A DNA stretch of 64,000 nt from Aldehydirespirator sp028819505 (GTDB lineage Bacteria; Actinomycetota; Acidimicrobiia; Acidimicrobiales; Aldehydirespiratoraceae), in the NCBI GenBank assembly GCA_965207755.1, contig OZ242297.1, positions 2,294,001-2,358,000 on the forward strand, given 5' to 3'. Below are positions 33,244 to 40,071 of the stretch, one piece after another; positions within the stretch are counted from its first letter, which is position 1; each line of letters starts with the position of its first letter. Below the pieces are notes generated by a model. That model searched no databases. It was not told where the DNA came from and saw only the letters and a program-made list of their open reading frames with translations. A program made the position numbers and the translations under genes.

Positions 33244-35557
33244 GCACGCCGCCCACGGTGATGGCGAAGTCGTAGTCGTCGTAGTTCAGCAGAAACACCA
33301 CCAGGAAGTACCTGTTCTCGCGGTCGATTCGGCGCACCTGGATCGGGCCGTAGGTCCCGTCGTCGCGGGTTGTCTCCTTGTAGGGGGTCAGCTCGCTCAC
33401 ATCGACGATGCGGTCGGCGTCGTCGAGCCGGGTCAGGTACACCCGCAGGTCCTCGACCACGAAGTCCGCCGCCTCGCCGACGACGCTGGGATGCGAGGTC
33501 GGCTCCTCCTCAAACTCGATGAACGTCTGGTAGACGTAGGCCAACTCGTCGCGCGACACGCCCTCGGGGCGGACGATGTGGGGGTACCATCCCAGCACGT
33601 GCTCGACCTGATCCCAGGTGTCGGCCCAGAACCCCGGACTGTTCTCGACCCAGAACGAACGCCGCAGGTCCGGCTCGGGCGTCAGCTGCGCGCTCACCTC
33701 CAAGCCGATCGACTCAGGGTCTGAGGGCCCCTGATATCCCCCTATCTCGAAGGGCGCCACCTCGCCGGGCTGCACCGTCAACGGGAACACCCACCTGCCT
33801 TCGCCCGCAGACACCGTCACATGGCGAGCGAACAGCCTGTCGGACATGTTCTGCACCAGGCCCCTGACCGTATCGCCGTCCACCAGCACCGAATCCAGCC
33901 GCACCGCCACCTCGTCGCTGAACACGTCTGAGTCGTAGCGGTCAGGCCAGTGGTCCGAGTACCCGAACTCGATGATGCTCCAAGGCTGGGCCTTCCTCAG
34001 CGGCCCCGGAAGATCAGCAGCCGCACCGTCGCCGCCGGGCGTCTCAGAGCCCGGCCGCGGACTCCCATCGGGCCCGTCGGCGCCCTCGGCGCCGTCGTGG
34101 GCGCCGCCCACGGTGATGCCGAGGTTGAATCTGCCGTAGGTGCTGCCCGGGGTCGGCAGGAACACCACTAGGCGGTGTCTGTTCTCGCGGTCGGCTCGGC
34201 GCGCCGGGACCACGCGGCGTCTGCCGTCGTTGCCGGTCACCTGTGCGTAGGGGGTCAACTCGCTCACGTCGAGGACCCTGTCCTCGTCGTCGAGCCGGGT
34301 CAGATAGACCCGCAGGTCCTCGACCACCAGGTCCGCCGCCTCGCCGGCGACGCTGGGATGCGAGGTCGGCTCCTGAAGCGAGACGGACGTCTCGTAGGCG
34401 TGGCCCCTGTCGCCGCGCGACACGCCCTCAGGGCGCACGATGTGGGGGAACCGGCGATACACCTCCTCGATGTGGTCCCAGGTGCCGGCCCAGACGCCGG
34501 GCAATCCCGAGACCCGGAACGAACGCCGCAGATCCGGCTCAGGCGTCAACTGCGCGCTCACCTCCAAACCGATCGACTCAGGGTCTGACGGCCCCTGATA
34601 TCCCCCTATCTCGAAGGGCGCCACCTCGCCGGGCTGCACCGTCAACGGGAACACCCACCTGCCTTCGCCCGCAGACACCGTCACATGGCGAGCGAACAGC
34701 CTGTCGGACATGTTCTGCACCAGGCCCCTGACCGTATCGCCGTCCACCAGCACCGAATCCAGCCGCACCGCCACCTCGTCGCTGAACACTTCTGAGTCGT
34801 AGCGGTCAGGCCAGCCGTCCAAGTACCCCAACTCAAAGAAGGCCCCATTTCCCAGCGCGCGCCTCAGCGGCCCCGGACCATCAGCAACCGCACCGTCGCC
34901 GCCCGGCGCCTCAGAGCCCGGCCGCGAACCCCCATCCGGCGCCTCGGCGCCCGCGCCGGGCTCTCGGGCGCCCCCGACGCCGTCAGGCCCGGCATCACCG
35001 GACGGATCCTCCCCATCAGCCGGGCCGGCAGCATCCCCGGACACCGCGGCCCGCCCCACCGCCACCGCACCAACCCCCCGACCGGGCATCCCGCCAGCGG
35101 ACCCGTCGCCGGGCGCGAGCGCCTCCGCGGCGGCGTCACGGACCCCGGCCCCCGCACCGGGCATCCCGCCAGCGGACCCGTCGCCGGCGCCTCCCGCCGC
35201 TGCGACCGCACCCGCAGCATCGCCGGCGTCCCGGCGTGGGTCAGCGATCCCGAAGCCGTCAACGGCACCGGAGCCGGCGTCCTCGAACCACCCGCCGCCG
35301 GAGCCGGAGCCCGTGCCGTCGAACCACTCCGCACCACCGCCGGGCGTGTCGGGCGTGTCGCCCGCACCGGACGCGGCGTCGGGCCGCCCGCAGCCCGCCA
35401 ACAACACAGCCGCAACCCACCAGACCAGCAGCCGCCTCCGCCCAGTACCGCACCCCCGGCCAAGCACAGCAACGTCGCCCGCCCGCTCGGCCCCATCCGC
35501 CCCGACACGCCCCGCGGGCGTCCGGCCCCGCATCGTCACACTCGGTGCCAGCTGCAT
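33227..35557 (-). CDS. two-domain surface lipoprotein of the island (unit B)
   Basis: The product is 776 residues and nearly the same as 27226-29550: lipobox AAVLLAGC, the same Gly/Ala-rich linker with two GDGSAGGMPG, and two FxLYD-like repeats. Differences concentrate in the last 150 residues (FWVENSPGFWADTWDQVEHV; DDYDFAITVGGVHDGAG) and in the first repeat, where FEIGGYQGPSDP replaces FEIDGYRGPADP of unit A and thus equals the second repeat. That pattern suggests gene conversion between repeats. ATG 35557 lies inside the end of the large gene (22-base overlap); ATG 35533, two bases after that stop, is an alternative. Function unknown. Confidence 0.72.
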   Translation of the reverse strand: MQLAPSVTMRGRTPAGRVGADGAERAGDVAVLGRGCGTGRRRLLVWWVAAVLLAGCGRPDAASGAGDTPDTPGGGAEWFDGTGSGSGGGWFEDAGSGAVDGFGIADPRRDAGDAAGAVAAAGGAGDGSAGGMPGAGAGVRDAAAEALAPGDGSAGGMPGRGVGAVAVGRAAVSGDAAGPADGEDPSGDAGPDGVGGAREPGAGAEAPDGGSRPGSEAPGGDGAVADGPGPLRRALGNGAFFELGYLDGWPDRYDSEVFSDEVAVRLDSVLVDGDTVRGLVQNMSDRLFARHVTVSAGEGRWVFPLTVQPGEVAPFEIGGYQGPSDPESIGLEVSAQLTPEPDLRRSFRVSGLPGVWAGTWDHIEEVYRRFPHIVRPEGVSRGDRGHAYETSVSLQEPTSHPSVAGEAADLVVEDLRVYLTRLDDEDRVLDVSELTPYAQVTGNDGRRRVVPARRADRENRHRLVVFLPTPGSTYGRFNLGITVGGAHDGAEGADGPDGSPRPGSETPGGDGAAADLPGPLRKAQPWSIIEFGYSDHWPDRYDSDVFSDEVAVRLDSVLVDGDTVRGLVQNMSDRLFARHVTVSAGEGRWVFPLTVQPGEVAPFEIGGYQGPSDPESIGLEVSAQLTPEPDLRRSFWVENSPGFWADTWDQVEHVLGWYPHIVRPEGVSRDELAYVYQTFIEFEEEPTSHPSVVGEAADFVVEDLRVYLTRLDDADRIVDVSELTPYKETTRDDGTYGPIQVRRIDRENRYFLVVFLLNYDDYDFAITVGGVHDGAG

Positions 35558-38190
35558 GTCCCCTGTGTGGGGCAGTGCTTGATGTAGAGGACCCTGGTAC
35601 CCACAGCATTCACGAACCAGCCGTAACCATCACCGACACCAGCGCCCACTTCGCGGGCGTACTTGTTCTTGGGGACGCCCCTGATGAGGGTCTCGGCGTA
35701 GCCGGTGCCGGTGCCGGCCTCGCCGATGTCGTTGGCCGGGAACGCCGCGTACTTGGTGCCGTCGGTGTCGGTGAAGGACACGAACCCCAACGGCAGCGGG
35801 GTTATGTCATACCAGATCTCGAAAGTTCCGCAGCCGGCGTCCTTGCAGTGCTTCCTGGTCCTGCCGTCGGGGTGATAGACCGTCGCGCCGCCCTCGGCGT
35901 TGGCGATGTCATACCAGTGGCAGTCGAAGGGCTCGCCGCCGGTGCCCCACCGGCAGCGGCGATCCTGCACCCCTCCGTCGGGATCTGAGCCCGCCACCCG
36001 GCGGACCCTCAACGCGTCGTTGGCGTCGTCATAGATGGTCTCAGCTATAGGGATGCAGTGATTGATGTCGGGATCCTCCCCGAACCGCTTCTGCGCCTTG
36101 CACGCAAGCCAGGTCTCAAGCTGTTTCTTGAGTTTCTCCTCGCTCGCGCAGAGCCCGCCGAAGAGGTGCTTCGCGACCTCGACGGCGGCGTGGTTGACGT
36201 TGGCCCGTTTGGCGTGGTGCCACTCCTTGACCGGCTCCCACAAGTCGAGTTGCCACGGGCCCACGCCGGGGCTCCAGTGCGCGCGCGGCTCGCCGGTCTG
36301 GGTGCCCTTGGAGAACAGGCCGGTGCTCTCATCGTTGGTGAACAGCGAATCCCACCGCGACAGGTCCATCAGCGACGGGTTGTCCTTGTGGAGTTCGCGG
36401 ATCGGTATGGCCAGCACGTACGCGGCCAACTCGTTGGCGGTGACCGGATCGCTGTCTCGTGTGACGCACTCCCTGCCGGCGTTGCCGTCGATCACCCGGC
36501 GAGCCGCGGACATGACCCCGTCGATGATCGCGGCGCCGTACCGGTAGGCCGCGGTGCGGCACCGCTGGTCGGCGGGGTTCCTGAACAGCGGAGAAGCGCA
36601 CACGCGGGGCCGGCAGCCGTCGTCGGAGCCCCTGGCGAACGCCGACATGTAGGTCTGATCAGACGGGCACACGTTCACCGCGGACACCGAGAGGGTGAAC
36701 CCGCCCGGGTTCCGGTCGGCGCGTCTGGCTACCTCGACGGTGTAGCGGCCCACCATCCCCTCGGGGTTGAGCAGCGCGCTGACGGTCGCGGCGCGGGCTT
36801 CGCCGCCGGGGCTGGAGGCCGTGTGCAGCGGCTTGGCGCTGCCGGCGTCGCCGTCATGCACATACACATCGATGGCATGGTCAGAAACCGCCACGACGGT
36901 GACCGTCGCCGCCTCCGCCAGCGTGAGCGTGTAGCGCTTGGCGTAGTAAGGGGTCTGGTCGCCGTGCTGCGACGACTTGCACGACGACACCCACACGTTG
37001 CCCACCCGGGCCCCGCCGAGGGTGATCCGCAACTCGCAGACAACCGGCGACACCACGGTGAAGACCGCCGTCTTGCGGGCGGCGGCGTAGCCGTCGCTAA
37101 AGCACCTGACCGTGACCTGCACTTCGCCCACCGCCGATCCGGTGTCCAACCTCACGCTGCGCTGCGTGCCGTCGTCGTCGGGGATCGGCAGCGGCGCCGA
37201 CAGCGGGCCCGACCCCTGCCACGCATAACAGTTCGCGTCGCCTGGAACCACACCGAAGTCCGCATCGATCGGCGACACGTCCGAGACGTCCCCCAAGCCG
37301 GTGATCGCGACCCTGGCGGGTGTGGCGGGCTCAGGCTCGTCTGAGTCCGTGTCAGGCTCGTCTGAGTCCGTGTCAGGCTCGTCTGAGTCCGTGTCAGGCT
37401 CGTCTGAGTCCGTGTCAGGCTCGTCTGAGTCCGTGTCAGGCTCGTCTGAGTCCGTGTCAGGCTCAGGCGTGTCAGGCTCGGGCTCGTCTGAGTCCGTGTC
37501 AGGCTCGTCTGAGTCCGTGTCAGGCTCAGGCGTGTCAGGCTCGGGCTCGTCTGAGTCCGTGTCAGGCTCAGGCGTGTCAGGCTCGGGCTCGTCTGAGTCT
37601 GTGTCGGGCTCAGGCAGGGTCGTCGTGGTGGTGGTACTCGTCGTTGTTGTGCTCGTCGTGGTGGTCGTGGTGGTGGTGCTGGTCGTTGTTGTGGTCGTGG
37701 TGGTCGTGCTGGTACTGGTCGTGGTGGTGGGGTGGGTGTGGGGCACTGGGTCCGCGGTCACGTAGCGGTAGCAGGAGATGGCGCGCCCGTAGGCCTCCTG
37801 GGTGTAGCCGCCGGGGCAGCGCATCGACGTGCGCGTCGACCACGCGTCCACCGTCTTGTAGCAGCCAGCCCCGATCCTGCGATACCCCGCCGAGCACACA
37901 TAGCGGGTCTCAGTCACGGTGCGGGTGCGGCCCCTCACCCAGCACCCCGTGCCCGAAGTCGCCGACGTGCTGCAATAGCGCGTGCCCCTGATCCCGCGCC
38001 AGTAGCCCTGACGCACGCACCCCGCCCGCGTCGCCATGTCGACACACACCGTCTTCGTCGTCGTCCTCGCAGTGGCGTCCACCCGCACGCTGCGGGTACA
38101 CGACGGACCGCTCCGCACCCCGAGACAGACCCTCACCGTCGTCACCACCACCGGCGCGTACTCGCGTTTGCGGCAGCCCGAACCCTTCAC
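35536..38190 (-). CDS. large Cys-rich / poly-Thr / DSDEP-repeat surface protein
   Basis: The product has 884 residues from GTG 38190, with GGAGGG seven bases upstream. Residues 1-145 are Cys-rich and basic (about 14 Cys; TRYCSTSATSGTGCW, GGYTQEAYGRAISCYRY). A threonine stretch follows (about 155-195), then a DTDSDEP-type tandem repeat (about 195-295). The rest contains a possible Ig-like part (VAITGLGDVSDVSPIDADFG), a pre-peptidase-like beta domain (YTLTLAEAATVTVVAVSDHA), an HNH-like or DUF1524-like stretch (SRWDSLFTNDES; EWHHAKRANVNHAAVEVAKH; ITHCIP-like DINHCIPIAET) and the C-terminal VGTRVLYIKHC domain. The DUF1524 idea is tentative. No signal peptide is in this frame; one lies in the overlapping frame upstream. 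I do not know its function. Confidence 0.65.
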   Translation of the reverse strand: MKGSGCRKREYAPVVVTTVRVCLGVRSGPSCTRSVRVDATARTTTKTVCVDMATRAGCVRQGYWRGIRGTRYCSTSATSGTGCWVRGRTRTVTETRYVCSAGYRRIGAGCYKTVDAWSTRTSMRCPGGYTQEAYGRAISCYRYVTADPVPHTHPTTTTSTSTTTTTTTTTSTTTTTTTTSTTTTSTTTTTTLPEPDTDSDEPEPDTPEPDTDSDEPEPDTPEPDTDSDEPDTDSDEPEPDTPEPDTDSDEPDTDSDEPDTDSDEPDTDSDEPDTDSDEPDTDSDEPEPATPARVAITGLGDVSDVSPIDADFGVVPGDANCYAWQGSGPLSAPLPIPDDDGTQRSVRLDTGSAVGEVQVTVRCFSDGYAAARKTAVFTVVSPVVCELRITLGGARVGNVWVSSCKSSQHGDQTPYYAKRYTLTLAEAATVTVVAVSDHAIDVYVHDGDAGSAKPLHTASSPGGEARAATVSALLNPEGMVGRYTVEVARRADRNPGGFTLSVSAVNVCPSDQTYMSAFARGSDDGCRPRVCASPLFRNPADQRCRTAAYRYGAAIIDGVMSAARRVIDGNAGRECVTRDSDPVTANELAAYVLAIPIRELHKDNPSLMDLSRWDSLFTNDESTGLFSKGTQTGEPRAHWSPGVGPWQLDLWEPVKEWHHAKRANVNHAAVEVAKHLFGGLCASEEKLKKQLETWLACKAQKRFGEDPDINHCIPIAETIYDDANDALRVRRVAGSDPDGGVQDRRCRWGTGGEPFDCHWYDIANAEGGATVYHPDGRTRKHCKDAGCGTFEIWYDITPLPLGFVSFTDTDGTKYAAFPANDIGEAGTGTGYAETLIRGVPKNKYAREVGAGVGDGYGWFVNAVGTRVLYIKHCPTQGTCSWHRV
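37331..37612 (-). repeat. coding tandem repeat, 21-bp unit (Asp-Thr-Asp-Ser-Asp-Glu-Pro)
   Basis: On the plus strand the 21-base unit GGCTCGTCTGAGTCCGTGTC(A) recurs about ten times, interrupted by insertions coding EPDTPEP. It encodes an acidic DTDSDEP stalk. It is followed, at 37615-37735, by codons for a threonine/serine run. Copy number is likely to vary between strains. Confidence 0.85.
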
Positions 38191-38405
38191 CGAGAACCCT
38201 CCGGGCAGCGCACATCGGCCGCCGCTGACCCCGCACCGAGACGCCGCAGCCGCTCAGGCGCGCCCTCCAGCCCAGGAAACCCCACCAGACCGAACACCGC
38301 CACCGACACCGCCAGCAGCCACAACAGACCCCGACGCGCCCAGCCCCGCCGGGCCGCCCCGCCTCCGCACGGCGACCGTCGCTGCACCCCCAAAACTGTA
38401 CACAA
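38187..38405 (-). CDS. signal-peptide-like ORF coupled to the large surface gene
   Basis: This 72-codon frame holds a basic start and a hydrophobic core (RRGLLWLLAVSVAVFGLVGF), then GLEGAPERLRRLGAGSAAAD and the end VRCPEGSR. Its TGA overlaps the GTG of the 884-residue gene (GTGA). The large protein lacks a signal peptide of its own, so this ORF may be its real N-terminus separated by a one-base shift, or a coupled small secreted protein. The unit A copy (29614-29835) keeps the frame open. The start is probably TTG 38405 or a nearby GTG. Confidence 0.45.
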   Translation of the reverse strand: MCTVLGVQRRSPCGGGAARRGWARRGLLWLLAVSVAVFGLVGFPGLEGAPERLRRLGAGSAAADVRCPEGSR

Positions 38406-38494
38406 CCCTCACCGGCCGCCACAGCCGCCCACCCCCGACACACCGGCTGCCATGCGCCCGGCCGCCGCACGGCCGTCGTGCAGGCGGCCGCCGG

Positions 38495-39886
38495 TCAGCC
38501 CAGAGCGTCCAGAACCGCGGTGGCCACGAAGAGGTCGCCGCCCCGCTTGATCGTCAGCTCGACGGGCTCGCCCGGCCTGCGCAGCTTGATCGCGGCCGAG
38601 AGCTCCGTGATGTCGTGCATCGGCTCGCCGCCGAGGCTGACGATCACGTCGCCGGCCTCCAGCCCGGCCTCCGCGGCCGGGGATCCGGGCAGGACTTCGG
38701 CCACCAACACCCCCACGTCGTCGCCCTCGGACGCCTGGCCGCTGATGCCGAGATACCCGAGTTCCAGCGACTCCCCGTTGATGATGCGGGTGGCGATCAA
38801 GTCGACGGTGTCGCTGGGGACAGCGAAGCCCAGACCGATGCTGCCGCCCGTGGTGGTCTGGATCATGGTGTTCATCCCGATGACCCGGCCCTGCCAGTCG
38901 GCCAGCGCCCCGCCGGAGTTGCCCCGGTTGATGGCGGCGTCGGTCTGGATCATCTCCACCGGCACCGGCGAGCTCGGGTCGGCGCCGCCCTGGACCTGGA
39001 TCCTGACCGCGCTCACGATCCCCGCGGTGACCGTGCCGGTAAGGCCGAGCGGACTGCCGATGGCCACCGCCAGCTGACCCACCCTCACCGACGAGACCGG
39101 CGCGAAGGTGGCGGCCACCAATCCAGCGGCCCCCGGATCGACCCGCACCACCGCCACGTCGTGCCCGGACGACCCGCCGACGACCTCGCCGTCGAGACGG
39201 GTGCCGTCCGACAAGTGGACGGTCACGCTCTCGGCGCCCTCCACGACATGCTGGTTGGTGACGATGTAGCCGTCGTCGGCGTCCCAGACGATGCCGGAGC
39301 CCAGACCGAAACCGATCTGGGCATCGACCTCGACGAGCACCACCGACGGGCTCAGCGCCTCGGCCACGGCCACCACCGGCTCATCGGAGACGGCCGGCGC
39401 CGGATACTCCGAAGCCGCGGCCGGGTCCCCGGCCGCCGCAGCCGAAGCCGCCCGCCCGTCAGGGGCCGAGCCCTCGACGGCGGGCTGTTCCGCGACCGGG
39501 GATCCTCCGGCGCCGAGCAGCCCGGCGGCCGGCGGCTCGCCCGCGGCCCCCTCGGCGGCTGCGGCGGATTGGGATCCGGTCACCGCCGCGACCTCCTCGG
39601 GAGAGGCCGGCCGCAGCGACGGGGACGCCCCGCCGTCCTGCGAGCCACCGAGGAGCGCCGCCGCGACGGCGACCGCCGCGACGGCGGCGAGACACGCCGA
39701 CAACAGCGCCGCGGCGAGCACCCTGGCGGGCCGCCGGGGCGCGGGCGGCGGGGCGGCGGCAGCCTCGGGCGGACGCAACACCGCCGTCCGGGCCGGCCGG
39801 GGGCCGGCGCGGCCCGCCGCTCCGGCCGCGGCGGCCTGCGGCGGCCGCACCACCGCGGTGCGGCTGCGAGGGTCCGGATCCTGCAT
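38495..39886 (-). CDS. HtrA/DegP-type membrane-anchored serine protease with PDZ domain
   Basis: The product is 463 residues from ATG 39886. It has a cytoplasmic Pro/Ala/Arg-rich start, a membrane helix at about 55-79, an Ala/Gly/Ser-rich linker to 160, and a trypsin-like domain with catalytic His213 (VTNQHVVEG), Asp243 (GHDVAVVRV) and Ser324 (NRGNSGGAL). One PDZ domain follows (LGYLGISGQ; VLPGSPAAEAGLEAGDVIVS). This is the actinobacterial HtrA layout, a protease/chaperone for proteins outside the membrane. It lies between smc and the surface-protein island, in the same direction, so it could service that export load (inference). Confidence 0.92.
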   Translation of the reverse strand: MQDPDPRSRTAVVRPPQAAAAGAAGRAGPRPARTAVLRPPEAAAAPPPAPRRPARVLAAALLSACLAAVAAVAVAAALLGGSQDGGASPSLRPASPEEVAAVTGSQSAAAAEGAAGEPPAAGLLGAGGSPVAEQPAVEGSAPDGRAASAAAAGDPAAASEYPAPAVSDEPVVAVAEALSPSVVLVEVDAQIGFGLGSGIVWDADDGYIVTNQHVVEGAESVTVHLSDGTRLDGEVVGGSSGHDVAVVRVDPGAAGLVAATFAPVSSVRVGQLAVAIGSPLGLTGTVTAGIVSAVRIQVQGGADPSSPVPVEMIQTDAAINRGNSGGALADWQGRVIGMNTMIQTTTGGSIGLGFAVPSDTVDLIATRIINGESLELGYLGISGQASEGDDVGVLVAEVLPGSPAAEAGLEAGDVIVSLGGEPMHDITELSAAIKLRRPGEPVELTIKRGGDLFVATAVLDALG

Positions 39887-40071
39887 CTCGCCATAGAAGC
39901 TAGACCGAGCCGGTGAGAGATCGGTAAACCCGGCCCCGGCGACACCCCGGACAGCGACGAGGAGGCGGACCGGGCTGCGACTCGCTCGGCGGGTTTTCGT
40001 CCACGAGCGGTTCGAGCCGGAAGCGGTGCTCGGGAAACTCGCCCGAGGCTCGGGTTGCGCCGCGATCCGAC

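Larger units (their letters stand above)
32776..38460 (-). repeat. duplicated module, unit B (right, longer copy)
   Basis: This is the more complete copy of the module. In transcription order it holds the leader region with a signal-peptide-like ORF, the large Cys-rich gene, the two-domain lipoprotein and the prepilin-like gene. The frameshifted small gene and one-domain lipoprotein follow it to 30575. Equivalent left copy: 26778-29890. Confidence 0.85.

Noticed and set aside
37331..37612. CRISPR-like array of 21-bp repeats
   Set aside because: There are no unique spacers; repeats are adjacent and in frame with the coding sequence.
37301..37765. Plus-strand ORF with Ser-Glu-Ser-Val-Ser-Gly repeats, surface-protein-like
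   Set aside because: It is the antisense reading of the DTDSDEP repeat; a 21-bp unit without stops is open in several frames. The minus frame extends through 884 residues with domains.
39887..40071. Possible gene or RNA between htrA and smc
   Set aside because: 185 bases without a convincing frame, hairpin or promoter pattern.
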